The notes under the pieces are model-generated. The model had not been told where the DNA came from. It searched no databases and saw only the letters and a program-made list of their open reading frames with translations. DNA of 64,000 nt from Argyresthia goedartella (lineage: Eukaryota; Arthropoda; Insecta; Lepidoptera; Argyresthiidae): assembly GCA_949825045.1 (NCBI GenBank), contig OX463818.1:35356906-35420905 (forward strand). The letters run 5' to 3'. The position numbers and the translations under genes were made by a program. Numbering within the stretch: position 1 is the first letter of the stretch; each line of letters starts with the position of its first letter. Shown here piece by piece: positions 24,368 through 36,083 of the stretch.

Positions 24368-25315
24368 GAATTGACAACATTCTCACTGATGTTCGTCAGG
24401 CGTTTTGCGCGTGCTTGATTCCATCCCCTAATTGAAAGCTTGGGGGGTAATTTACTAAAAATCCTGAAATAGGTGTTTAATTGTTTATACCTACAATGAG
24501 AACCTTTATCAATTTTTTGATCTAGCATCAAGATTTATGGAAGTCTCGTAAAATCTTCCATCCCCTGGTTTAAGGGGTAGGGGGTAAAAATTCCAAATTT
24601 TTTTTTTGTAGATTGTGTTCTAATACAAGCTTCCATACCAAATTTCAGCTTTCTAGGACTTGAGGAAGTACCCTAAGAATTTTTATGATCGTCAGTGAGT
24701 CAATGACGAAATCGGGGTAATTTAGATATCAATAAAATCTAAAGTATATGAGCTATGCTATTAAAACTTTCTATGTATATTAAGGCCACTACTGACATCA
24801 TATCCCGAGAATTTTGCTCAACTGCAATAATCCAAACCCAAATTGTGAGGGTTCAAAAAATCGGCGAAGCCCTTCGAGAAAAGGTAGGTAGTGCCCCTGC
24901 CCTTCGCTTGCTCATCTTGGCGAGGGCACTGCTGTGCCCCCAGATAAGTAAATTACTCGTAAAAGGCCATTACATAACTGGGTAGTATAAAGAATAGTGT
25001 AGAGTACGGTCACCTCATCATTCTTTTTCTTCAAGATGGAAGCGAGACCATCAATTAAAAAATATTGCTGCTTCGTTAATGTCATCAAACGATCATAACA
25101 GCCCATTCCCAAACTAAAACTAATTAAATGAAACCTTTAACGATGATCTCGTTAACAAGCAACTATCTTCTATAGCGGCAATAAAAGCAGTTTTGTGTAG
25201 GTCGAATAGTAGCACACGTAGCAAGATAACAGGGACTCAAGTCCGCTCACATAATGGCAGCTCAGTGGCAGTGGCGTGACAACGGGGACGCTCCACTTTA
25301 CGTAGGTAGGTATTA
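24368..25315. other. Interval with no recognised gene
   Basis: The right flank of the 43-bp array is AT-rich with a T9 tract at 24599. Frames of 66-76 codons (24307, 24755, 24912) are not distinctive. Confidence 0.4.
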
Positions 25316-25422
25316 CACCTAGCTCTGATGACGTCATAGCGTCCGTCACTTTCCTACTGAAGCCTCGAGGGCGAGTGCGAGCGAGCGAGGCAGGGAAACG
25401 CATTCCTTGCGGGTGCCAAGTT
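25316..25422 (-). mobile_element. Second copy of the 22907 MITE, inverted, ends eroded
   Basis: GCTCTGATGACGTCATAGCG, TCCGTCACTTTCCTACT, CGAGGGCG and GCGGGTGCCAAGTT align with the reverse complement of 22907-23020. The outer CCAAAGTAAACTT arms are lost on both sides. Confidence 0.8.
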
Positions 25423-25446
25423 GCGCAGTACGAATAAATTTCATAT

Positions 25447-25600
25447 CGACAACCGCTTTAGCCTAGCTGGTAGTGACCCTGCCTACGAAGCTGACGGTCC
25501 AGGGTTCAAATCCCGGTATGCGCAAATATTTGTGCGAAGAGCATGAATATGAAATTTCTTAGTCTTGGATGTTTTCTATGTATTTGCATAACCTCTATTA
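25447..25600 (+). mobile_element. tRNA-derived SINE, divergent variant of SINE-2
   Basis: AGTGACCCTGCCTACGAAGC, the B-box-like GGTTCAAATCC and GCAAATATTTGTG match the head of the SINE-2 copies at 46609 and elsewhere. The body (GTCTTGGATGTTTTCTATGT) is different. The first part of the head (CCGCTTTAGCCTAGCTGG) keeps an A-box-like TAGCCTAGCTGG. Confidence 0.75.
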
Positions 25601-27829
25601 AAAGTACCGTCGTAGTAACATGGCCGTGACTCCGCTATCGAAGTGGCCACTCAACGACGTGGTAAGGGCGGTTCACGATCGTTTGAAGTTTTTTGTTTGT
25701 AACTTTACTTATGATGATCGACTATTGTCTTTAAGTTTTCAATCAATTGCCACACTAAAGGAAATCCCAAACGCGATATACGAATACCTAATGTGGATCG
25801 TCGTTCTCACATGATTAAGTAAATAAATACATATTAGAGAATATACTCATCGAGTCGCCATTGTGTCAGCAGTATCGAGACCACGGGCAACAGAGCTAAT
25901 TAAGTTACATTTTATATGTCGAATGCAACAGATTCCAGATAAAAGAAGAGCGTAAATCTAAAAGGCAATAGTGCCGGTGACGTTGTGAGTTTAGATAACG
26001 CAGTGTTTGTTAACAGATTATCTAGATTGTTCACTGTTTTACTCTATGTGGTTCAGTAACTAAACAGCCTGCAATTAATTACTGGTTCTGACGTCTAGTC
26101 AGCTTGGCCTAACATGATTGGTATGATCGTTAGATCGAGATACAGAGCCCTGAGAATACTTGTGTGCGTGTGTGCGTGCCGGCCAATCGGCTACTTGACA
26201 TGAGTACCCTACACTGACAAAACTTACATATAAACATGCCTCACACTTCTGAAGTACTCACACAAACGTATTTCTTAGGTCTCGCCTTCTGGACTGTAAA
26301 TTGATGCACACAACATAAGAATAGGAAGAAGACAAGAAGATGTGCTTTGTGTACGAAGGACAAGTATCAATCTGATCTTCTTGCGTTTTGTGTATTTAAT
26401 AATAAAAATAATAGGTATATTCAAACATTTAGAAACCGATACAGCTTAACCTCGGAGCTTATAAAAAACAGATGTTATCTTCCGTAGTAATCTGAGAAGC
26501 TTCACTTTTAAATCCTAAGATAAAAACAATACTGACCCGCTGCTGGATTCCCCAAAAAGACATAAACAATCTAAAGAACGAAGAAAAAATGGCAAGTAGC
26601 TACCTCTAGCGATAGCGAGTAGAGACAACAGGAGTGAGGCTGACCACATAAATAACCTGAGGCTTGCGCGGACGCAGCTCGGAACAATCGATGATCCATG
26701 ACTCAACGTCAGCGACCAGTCACCGGGACAAAAACGAAAGCGGGGACAAACTCCTGCGCACAGTATCGCGACACATAAATATTTCAAACGGAAAACAATA
26801 GGAGACAGCGCGATATCGAATCACACGCACAACAGAGGGACATACATATTTCAAAAATTGAACACCAAAAAAAGGATGAATTCAATTTTCGAGAAAGAAC
26901 ACAAAAAAACTACGTGATGGGCATTAATTAAAACGAGGGACCAGGAATTCAGAAAAACAATGAGGTTGGAACCTAAAACAAACTCACAGTGGGAGCACCG
27001 TGGCAATGATCATCATCTCACATTTTTAATCATCGAAAACAAACTGTCTCGAAACATACCATTTCCAACCTTACGGCAGAGTTATCAGGAGAGTTAGTGC
27101 TTTGAATGTTGCATTGATAAAGAGCTGTTGAAAATTATTTTTTGGTTGGTTTGTCACCGTTGTTTTAATGGCATTATGCGGTGAGGACGGGTTATCTGTA
27201 GGGTCCGATCTCAGGGCCCAGGTAAAGGTCCAAGATTGATTGGACTCGACTCGACATTTTTATGCCCACGCGCACTGTGTCGACGACTTCTTGCCGGAAT
27301 GGAATAGTTTTATTCAATAAAGTGACAACGAACGATAAAAATCGTATTGTTAATGATGACCCTATAAAAAAGATCAATAAAAAATATGAGTAATCATTTT
27401 GGGAAATGGCGCCAAGTTCCGTGGTATCAAGGATATTGCACCGTCTGACTCAAGAGATGACTTTATTATTTGTTTCACGGTCAATGCAGGTCCAGGTGGC
27501 CTCCAGGTTTTGCGAAATGCGAATCAAAGAAAATAAATATATTTGCCATAAAATGGGAACAGTACTCGACGATTTACAATAGCCAAAACAACAATCAAAC
27601 CTCTAAAACACGCGATTAGCATCACAAGTCGCGGCGCAGACGCAAAAGACCGTTGACAATAGTTGTCAACACATTGTCATAGCTCTGAGGCGGGGATTAT
27701 GATATGACAGACGGACGAATAGATGCACAAAGTGAACAACGCCGCTTACTGGATAATGGAGGAGGGACGGGGTTTGTTGCCTTTTTATAGTGCCCTGGTA
27801 TTACGATGTTGTGTAATTTGGTTACTTGA
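25601..27829. other. Interval with no recognised gene
   Basis: The 90-codon minus frame at 26515-26787 begins at TTG and has no supporting signal. GTTGACAATAGTTGTCAAC, a hairpin with 8-bp arms, is at about 27651. Composition is AT-rich. Confidence 0.4.
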
Positions 27830-28192
27830 ATGGGGTTTACGGAATTTCGGGTTTATTGTGAACTTAGTTCCTTGATTCCTATCCCTGAAGACGAGGAACA
27901 AGCTCAACGAATACATAAGTATATTCTGCTGGAAACTCAAAAAATAATTAAGATAATTAAAATGGGAGTGATTATGATAGGTAAAGCCTGTTCAATCAAT
28001 AACGTAGAAGAAGACATAGACCTATATGTAGAAAGAGATAATAACGCGTGCCAAAATAATTGCACAATTGCACACAGTGACAGAAGTATCTCAGACAAAA
28101 ATAAGATAAAGCACTCGAGATCTTCAAGAAACAGCACAATTAGAAACATCGCAAGAAAACCGAAGGGCGTTCAAAACACCATACGTAACTAG
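27830..28192 (+). CDS. Unrecognised 120-codon open frame, doubtful
   Basis: This is one of the few frames over 100 codons that starts at ATG and lies outside an identified repeat. It begins MGFTEFRVYC, is rich in Ile, Lys, Asn and Ser, and has a basic C-terminal third. I recognise no domain, signal peptide or catalytic motif. The AT-rich composition alone could yield it, and no splice or promoter evidence supports it. It could be a decayed fragment of a mobile-element protein or chance. Confidence 0.15.
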   Translation: MGFTEFRVYCELSSLIPIPEDEEQAQRIHKYILLETQKIIKIIKMGVIMIGKACSINNVEEDIDLYVERDNNACQNNCTIAHSDRSISDKNKIKHSRSSRNSTIRNIARKPKGVQNTIRN

Positions 28193-28577
28193 ATCCTATC
28201 GGCTCATCTCTGAGGGATTAACCAACAATAGGGCCATATTGCATTACTACAGAGAGGAAGAAAGGAAAAACGCTTCAAAAACGGCCAAAGGAACAAATAT
28301 TCTGAACAACAGAAGGGATTTACTTCAAAGGGCCCTCGAACACATCGAAGGTTTTGTTTAGAAATATTCTTGTAAGTAGAGCTATTGGAGCATTTTATTA
28401 AGTATTCTGGGTAGTTATCTATAGTCTCGATGCTTATTACAATCAAGGTAGTGCATGTTACACTTTTTTCACTTGTTTAATGGGTTAATGTTAATGTTAA
28501 TCTAAAAAGCTTCATTAGTGATACATTTTCAAATTTTTTATTTACATTTTAACTACAGCATCATTTACACATTGAAT

Positions 28578-28709
28578 ATATCTAAGTATAATATTTATCT
28601 ATATAAGTATGTGTATCGTTGTCTAGTACCCGAGATACAGGGAATCCTAGTTTGGGGCTAGATCAATGTGTGTAAATAGCAATAGGTATTATTATTATCA
28701 TTATTATTG
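28578..28709 (+). mobile_element. SINE-2 3' part (tail only)
   Basis: TATAAGTATGTGTATCGTTG, ATACAGGGAATCCTAGTTTG and GGGGCTAGATCAATGTGTGT match the body of the full copy at 46609, followed by an ATT microsatellite. The tRNA-like head is missing. The tail abuts the reverse-transcriptase fragment that follows. Confidence 0.85.
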
Positions 28710-29396
28710 TTAGGCCTGAAGATGAATCGGTCAAAAACCCAGCTCATGACCGACGTCGCAAAGCGAAAGGGAGTGGTTGATGGGCGCAGGACATACAATA
28801 CATCGACGAGTACACCTGCTTGGGCCAGATATCCTTCGAAATCAGGCAGGACAAGGAAATCGAACGTCGTGTTTGGAACGCCTGGAAGAGCTACTGGTCC
28901 ATGAAGGAGCTAATGAAGAGGGACCTCTCGTTATCGCTGAAGCGCAAACTCGTCGCCATGTGCATCCTGCCCATCCCAACCTACGGCAAACAAACTTGGC
29001 CCTTGACAGAACATCAGAACTCCAAGCTCATGGTTTGTCAGAGAGCGATGGAGCGCAGCATCTTGGAAGTGAAACGCACAGACCGCATCAGAAACACCAT
29101 ACTGCCAAAACTGGCGTTGCTGATGCAGGCGTGGAAACCGCGAAACTCATGGAACTGGGCCGGACACGTGACTCGCATGAGTACCCAGTAAGATGGGCGA
29201 AGATAGTCTCTGACTGGGTGCCTGCCTACAGACGGGCACCGGCGTAGGGGAAGGTCTAGAAGGAGATGGAGGGCCGGGAGACGACCTGGATAGGTTCCAG
29301 TCAGATTGGGTCGGCATGACGGCCGATAGGGATTTGTGGGTACGATCAAGGGAGGCCTTTGCCCAGCAGTGGGACACATAATAGGCATAATAATAA
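28710..29396 (+). pseudogene. Non-LTR retrotransposon reverse transcriptase C-terminus, frameshifted
   Basis: This is the 5'-truncated end of a LINE that encodes endonuclease and reverse transcriptase. The visible order is GLKMNRSKTQLMT (28713), then in another frame YTCLGQISFE and RQDKEIERRVWNAW (about 28810), then AMERSILEVKRTDRIRNT and NWAGHVTRM (29046-29180). This matches the LGQ, ERAMLGV, DRIRN and WAGHIAR motifs I know from RTE-like insect elements. Frameshifts separate the blocks and stops follow. The terminus GAGGCCTTTGCCCAGCAGTG with an AATA microsatellite is the usual 3' end; the same terminus is inserted at 37324. It is a dead copy. Confidence 0.85.
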
Positions 29397-29413
29397 ATGT
29401 TTTTTTGTGTTTT

Positions 29414-29473
29414 GTAGATGCAACACAGTCTCTCTTAGATACTCCTAACTAAGAGAGGCTGTGTTGCGTCTAC
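29414..29473. ncRNA. 60-nt hairpin with 24-bp stem (candidate small-RNA precursor or tiny palindromic element)
   Basis: The arms 29414-29437 and 29450-29473 pair over 24 bp around a 12-nt loop. The only two non-Watson-Crick pairs are T-G, which remain paired in RNA. Length and loop resemble a pre-miRNA, but a short palindromic repeat is equally possible. I do not recognise a known miRNA. No promoter is visible. Confidence 0.3.
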
Positions 29474-29879
29474 TATAGCATTCTGTAAATGTATCAGAAG
29501 TATGTGTTGATGCAAAATGCTTTGTTGTGCTTATTTTAATTGTTATTTTACTTAAAAAAACAAACAAAAAGCCTCAAAGGTTTTAGGAATTGTAATAAAT
29601 ATTTTGAAAAAATACGAAATAAAGCAAAATAAACTGAATGGTCAACAACTAAAATAAATTTCCGGTATTAATATTAACATTGAAGTGAAGTATTTTCACC
29701 GAAGCGGAATAAAAAGTCGGGTGCCGTGTTACGTCGCCGCCATTGTTGCTAGGACTGTTCGTGTTCGACTCTACATCTATAATTTCGGTGTTTAAAAAGA
29801 AGTTTCACAGCATTTTTTTGGGTTTTTCGTCACTGGAGTTTAGTCGACGAAGGGCTTGCTCGCAAACGCTCTACGAGTA

Positions 29880-30295
29880 AAAGGAAAGAAGAAACCCTTG
29901 TAGGACCATTTCGCCTGTCTGTCACTTCGTCTGTCTGTCCGTCTGTCAAGACCGTATTTGTCAGAAACGCGTAATGATCAATCTTCATCCTCAATTTCAA
30001 ATCAAGTTAAAATTAATATCGATTACTCAAGTCAGTTACTCAGTCTCTCGGAAGTTCTGAAAAAATAAAAGTTGTAAGTCAACACCACCAAAAGATAAGT
30101 TTAAGTATGTCACAGTTTTGCTGAATTTTCTTGACACTCGCAAGGGAGTCAGAACATACAGGATACTTCCCGTTGACCCATAATCATTAACTTTGTCACG
30201 AAGGGTACACAATTAAAGGAAATAATCTGAAATCAGACAATTTGTAGTTCCTTCTTTAAAAAAATACGATTTGTGCGGAACCCTCTGTGAGCTTT
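29880..30295 (+). repeat. Lepidopteran 'GTCTGTC / CTTCCCGTTGACC' dispersed repeat
   Basis: GTAGGACCATTTCG, the GTCTGTC tract at about 29915, GATACTTCCCGTTGACCC, ATAATCATTAACTTTG and GCGGAACCCTCTGTG are in the order I remember for a common family in moths. It is distinct from the family at 13404 and 43604 despite the similar GTCTGTC tract. It is non-coding and decayed. Confidence 0.6.
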
Positions 30296-33200
30296 AACCG
30301 TTTTTTATATACAGGAACATTTTTTTTTTATATAACTGGTATTTGGCCCTACGCCGAGTTGTGGAAGGTACAAACGACGATATAAACTTAAAAAATCTTA
30401 GACAACGATTGGTTTTCTTGTAATTCGTTATTTCTTCATTGTATTACCACACATAACGGACATACAAGGCACTTTCCTCCTCGCCGGTCGGTATTAGAAC
30501 TCAGGACCTCTGCTTATGAGATCGTATCGTGAGCGAGTCTACCTGGTCAGTGGTCACTCGAGCGCACGCGCGCACCAGACCTGACATAACGCAGTCGGCG
30601 CCGGCGCAGGTGATACACGGCGTAGTTGGCTGATGTGTACCTCATACTATTACTGGATCCGGGCATATTCTTGCCAGATATTTATATTTATACCTCATTT
30701 TTCGTACCAGGGGCCCATGGCCTATGATAAGTTTCAGCAAGAGCATACTTAGTGCTCCGACTTTAACTTTAATTTTTATTCTAGGATAATGTTGCCAGAC
30801 AATTTTAGCTAGTGTCATTTAATGAACATACATGTGAGACGCCGTACAAATATTTCAATACGAATTTTAGGCCTTTTGCTATTGGTAATTAAAATGGGAC
30901 AGCACAATATATTTAGTGCTTGATACTCGGTCTTACTTAAGGGCAGTCGGGTTGCTTCCTGCAGTATATAAAGACAGTAGAAGTATAGGGTATTAATGAC
31001 GTATCACTGTAATATAAAATATAGAACTGTTTCCTTTGAAACACTTAACCCCTGACACCGAGGCCACAAATCGTACCACTAATGTCGCCACGGATTTGTT
31101 AAGATGTTGCACTAATCCCTCGGATTACACCATCACTCCATGATTTACCACCGCCAGCTGTCATCGCCTTAAGTACTAAAAAAAACTTCCAAACATCTGC
31201 GCTTCCTTCATTTATTTCTATTTACAGGAAAATAAAAAAGAAATTGATGACGCCGCGTCGTCGTCGCCAACTTCATAAATTGTGTGCATTTAATTAATAT
31301 TAATAGCATTAATAGCTGTCCAAGCTATTGTATTAAATTATGACGTAACCGGTCACACTAATTACATTAATACACGCGTGAAAGAGACGAATAGCGATCG
31401 GTGAATTGCGCGTAAAGGGGGCGGGGCTTATCAGTGATTATTAAGTAAAGCCTGGTTAGTTAGAATGTAAGTTACGTCTTTTTATAGACCTACGTGAATG
31501 ATATAAGGCGGAGCGCTGTTGTCGCATAAAAATCTCTACAGGACCCCGTTTTAATTAACTCGTATTAGTGTTTTAGTTAGCCACCTTGTTTGTACTGGCC
31601 CGGTTTGTCGCATATTTTATACCAGCTCTTTAGAAAGCGTCGGTTAAATATATTCAACTATAATAGAAAACATCACAGCAAGTTACAGTTCAGACTTACA
31701 TACAGCCAGAGTGCCAGGGCCAGGACTCTACTGGGACAAATATGTAGGTAGTATGTTTATTTGAAAACAGAGAGTTTGTCTGAAATTCTTCAGTTATGTT
31801 GCGTATGAAAAAGGGCCTAATCAAATGCACAAACACTTATATTATTTACACGATTATTAACAACAGTCGAGAGAAATCCCACAATCACACGCACCAGGAG
31901 ATCAGAAGGCGTCAAGAAATGGCCGCGGGCGTGACCGACATTGTCGTGTGCGCGCATTGTTCGGCACGTGACCTCAGTGACGTCACATCACATGCGCCAA
32001 TGAGTTTGATCTGAATTAGGCGAGATCCTGCACAATAAGGATGTTTTGGGTAACAAATTAGACAGACAATTTAGTGAATGGCGAAAATTAGAACCTATTG
32101 CTCAATATTGCAACGTGTTACTGTGCTACAAAGAAACAACAAATATTTTCAAGATTTATAAATTAGTAGATCACCTCTGCGTATTTTGTATTAGCCAAGG
32201 GTTCAGGGAATTATAGAAATATTATATAATTATAGAAACAGGATTTTCTGAATAAATTGTGTCCAAGAAATAAAAATGCACCCAAACGGGATAAAGACGT
32301 AAATGAATAAATAAAATCGGCAAATGAAAACTAATGGCCACCAGACGATGGGGACTATCGGGACGCAGGCTCTGGAGTGGAAGAGAATGTGAATACAATC
32401 TAATTAGAACCCTCGAGATGAGTGGATGATGTTGTGGATTCTGTCAGAAACGTTGAAAGTAGTTTTTGTACTGAGATCAATACAATAACTTGAGTGTTTC
32501 AAAAAACATTGCCAATATGACACAGGATCCAATTGTTGGCATTATAATCGAAAAAGTAGTATTAGTTTTGGTTTTACTTCAATAATAATAATAATGACCA
32601 TTTATTTCAGACTGTTATGTTCATAGTGTTAATGAAACATTTCATTAATAGTATGTAAATGAGAATCGGATCAATTAACTGCTGATTGAATATAGCAGAA
32701 AGAATGGGCAAAACTATTAACATAATTGCTGGCATCAATCTTCAGAAAGAATAACAGAAAAATCTATTTAGCAATAATTACCTCAACAATTCACAGATTA
32801 AAACCCTCTACAAATTAGCGCCAAACAAAACAGATAGACATTCCCAACAGACAACAGACACGACGAAACAAAGCAGAGTTGCAAGGGTAAACACTAATGA
32901 GATCCGAATTGTATTACAAAGGGTGCATAGCCCTCGAGAGCAAAATGTGATTAGATAGAAAGTGCACAGCTAAAGTGATTACATGGGACCCCAGGAGTGT
33001 GAGCGATGATTTGTGACATACCTACATGTTTATGGGCCCCTAGGACCTGCTTATTGATTGACCAAAGTTGTGATCATTCTATTTGATTTAGTTCAATCTT
33101 AGTTCCATTTTCTAAGGAAAGACCATATTCTAAGGAAATTCTATTTTATCTGAAGTGACGGTGAATTTAGTTCAACTATTGCTTCAGCAGCATAATAGTC

Positions 33201-34761
33201 TCCCAGATAGTCAAACGCTCATCACATCAGTGATACTTTCGATGTATTTTTTGATATGTTTACGCTGAGTTATACTTCATAAGGCTTTGGATGTCTCCCG
33301 GAATTCTCTGGCGCCCTGGTCAATCAATCCAACAGTCCTCTGTCAAACACCCATCCCGCAATCAATCGAATAGTATCACAAGTAGATGCGTACCGCGCAT
33401 GCGCGCTCCCGGGCCTTGATTAACGATCAGACTTGCGCGCGCAGCCCCGAACCGACCTACTATAAATTATTATCGGTAATGATCAATGCGCGTGATTTAT
33501 TATCACGATAAATAAATCGATGCGCCGAATAAAATATTGTGTACTCTTTTTTGGACGTCAGACCATTTTGCATAGACAGCTTAATGGAGAGTGTGTTTGT
33601 TTTTGTGGCTTGCACGAGCAGTGATGGCGAGAGGGATGATGTTGGCAATAGTTGGCATCCTTTGAGTAGCCAGTCGCAAATATATATTTGGCGAGGCAGC
33701 CACCTCAGATCTGGTACAGCGACATATACTTAGCTCAACAATGGTCATGTCTTGGCATTCGGGGATTGGGCATCAGCCGCCATCAGGATAACAAGCGATG
33801 CGGTAAAAACTATTATGGCTGCGTCCAATAATGTGAGGATCTCTTCCGAAAGCAATTTAGCTCATCTCAATCGACTTCGGCGCCTTTCGAAATTATCTCA
33901 TTACGAAACCACGCGGGGACTTCCACAAGTTCTTGTCGTCACCAAATTATCCGCTTCAAATGGCATCCGTGCGCGAATCGCGACGAAGTAACCTTTGGAA
34001 AAAGGGGCTGAAAGCTATTTCAGTGTTGCCATCTCAGCGCCCGAGTCTGTCGATGAAGCGATTACAGTCCACACCAGGTTTTTGTGGCGACTTTGCAGCT
34101 GACGTGAGCAAATGCAGCGATTATCTCACTAACAGCGACCAAGAATGGCGGCCGGCGCAAAATAAGGTCGGGTGGCGGATGGCGGGAGTTTATTTTTCTT
34201 TTTCACGCGAGGCGGCGCGACAGGCATTGGTGGCTTTCTTCTGAGCCTGAATTCAAAATTTTGGTTTAATTATATTTTCTATTTTGGGAAAGACAAAACA
34301 TTATAAAATTCTTTTTGATTTTCGACGACTACGCATAAATAAAGCCAAAACCTTCAATATCCAGATTTTTACAGTTTCTGGGATTATGGCATACTTAGAA
34401 CAACGATGTACTTACATAAATTTAAACTTAAATACCCGCATACTTACTTTAAGTAGGTAGGTTTATGAACAAGTACAGCACAACAGGCGTTCCAAAGAGG
34501 CCGCCGCCCGCGGCCCAGTAACGATGCGCGCAATTGATTGATAAATCATACTGAAACATGCGCGCGCAGCCCTTTCAACTCGCCGCCTGCTGAACAAATA
34601 CTTGTTTTGTGTATTTAGTGTGCCGCCGCGTGATATGTATGGCTGGTCGGTGTTTAAGTATAAGGTTAATGAAGAAGGGGAAGGTAAGGGCAGTACAAGG
34701 AGATCAGAAGAAGCACTTACTACCATAACTACGTAGGTAATGATTATCTAATTAACTCAGT
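30296..34761. other. Long interval without recognised gene
   Basis: 31925-31990 is CpG-rich with an E-box (CACGTG) and TGACGTCA close together. 33730-34245 is a GC-richer, apparently non-repetitive patch with frames of 79 and 103 codons; the latter starts at TTG, with a later ATG giving MASVRESRRS. I recognise no domain. 30490-30520 contains a weak reversed B-box-like sequence. The rest is AT-rich. Confidence 0.4.
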
Positions 34762-34972
34762 GTTTTTTTTTCATATCCGTAAAGTAAGTAAGTCATAGAA
34801 GAATTTTGAAAAGTAATTTAACAGAATGATTTTTCTTAAATTTTCCTTCTCATAATGTTGACAGGAACTTTTTTTTTATATCTGTAAAGTAAGTTATGGA
34901 AGAATTTTGAAAAGTAATTTAAAAGATTGTTTTTTTCTTCAATTTTCCTTCTCATGATGTAGATAGGTACAA
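34762..34972. repeat. Two-copy tandem duplication, about 106-bp period
   Basis: Two copies, each running from a T8 tract through GTAAAGTAAGT and AGAATTTTGAAAAGTAATTT to AATTTTCCTTCTCAT, lie head to tail with about 85-90 percent apparent identity. Confidence 0.85.
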
Positions 34973-35390
34973 AACCCATCATAAATCGCGATGACAATTC
35001 CTGGAGCTGTTTAGTCTGAGATGTACCAGGCGGGCAGACATGCCTCAGTGGTGCGATAAATCCTGGATTCCACACGTCCGCGATACCATCGCCTGCCTCT
35101 GCGCGCCGGGCCGTGCCTTTCGGTTCCGAAACTAAAAATGCAATGTTTTAATTCAGTGAGGCTGTGGTAGCGGTGGACTCTCACATAGTCATCGCCAGTT
35201 TAGGGCTCAAGAACATTAGGTGTGTTCCGTTCTACTGAACTATTTAACTAAAACCCCGGACCACCCCGGTCGCTTACTTGGGATGAGAGAACGGCCTTTA
35301 GGTTTCCATATACAGTTCCTATTCCTAAAAGTCCAGACAAAACTGGATATTTCTATTTTTAGCAAACAATTCTGTTATTTATTTTGTAAA
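34973..35390. other. Interval with no recognised gene
   Basis: A moderate-GC patch lies at 35030-35130. No coding or repeat signal was identified. Confidence 0.35.
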
Positions 35391-36083
35391 GGCTAGTATT
35401 TAATCTCACATCAAAAATACTGATTTGCACAGCAAAAAAGGATCAACAAAAAACTTTTTATGTTTTAAATATTTTATCTACACACGTATCATACTCTCTT
35501 TACTGTGTACAAAAACCGCACGTTACGATCAGCATAATGTTAAACTACTTGGTAAAAACTCATTAATTATCTGAAAAATTACACATTATGACCATAATGT
35601 GTAATTTTTCTACATATTATGACATTCAAATTTCGAATGCCGACGCCCGCCTGCATTGCCGCCTGCTGCCCCTACTTTATTTGTGTGGTACTACTGAATA
35701 AGCTAAACAAGTGCATAGCAATTATCAATGCCACCATGCCGGTCGAACATGCGGTTCCTGAACACATCAAAGAGAGCTTATGATATGTGTGTAGATAAAC
35801 TAGTGTATGTAACTGTACATAATTAGGCATTAAAACTCTCGAGTGATATTAAGTATTAATGCCCTCCATTATGTAGCAGTCACATAAACTACTATTTTGT
35901 TGTTCTTACATGTGTACCTAAGTTTGTGTTTGAAGTATTTTTTGTTAATCTTACATGTTCAACCTAACACGAAGGATAAGAAGGGCTTCGCTTCGGTCAA
36001 TTTACCCTTCACCTAAGCTACCGCAGCATTTCGCCCTGATATTTGCTTTGAAATCAGTATTGATGTGCACTTTAATATTTCCC
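35391..36083 (+). mobile_element. MITE family B, copy 1, split by a family A insertion
   Basis: The left end (GGCTAGTATTTAATC, then AAAAATACTGATTTGCACAG) and the right end (TTTGCTTTGAAATCAGTATT, TGATGTGCACTTTAATATTT) are inverted versions of each other, as in other B copies. The core CCTAACACGAAGGATAAG and ACCCTTCACCTAAGCTACCG lies in the right half. The left and right pieces are separated by family A sequence (35471-35896) and a short duplicated piece. The copy at 52335-52550 shows the uninterrupted arrangement. Confidence 0.8.
35471..35896 (+). mobile_element. Family A element, copy 2, nested in family B
   Basis: It starts ATTTTATCTACACACGTATC, has the internal inverted copy at about 35775-35800, and extends through ACTAGTGTATGTAACTGTAC and GCCCTCCATTATGTAGCAGT to CATAAACTACTA. 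It is the most complete copy in the window. An internal 20-bp hairpin (ACATTATG and CATAATGT) lies near 35585. Confidence 0.8.

Noticed and set aside
26515..26787. 90-residue membrane-like protein on the minus strand
   Set aside because: It starts at TTG, has no homology I can recognise, and its hydrophobicity can arise from composition.
29038..29388. Minus-strand frames of 76-116 codons
   Set aside because: They are antisense to the LINE reverse-transcriptase fragment.
29725..29760. Minus-strand ATGGCGGCGACG start
   Set aside because: A stop follows after four codons and no splice donor intervenes.
33933..34244. 103-codon frame in a GC-richer patch
   Set aside because: It begins at TTG; from the first ATG it has no recognised domain and no splice context; kept only as part of an interval note.
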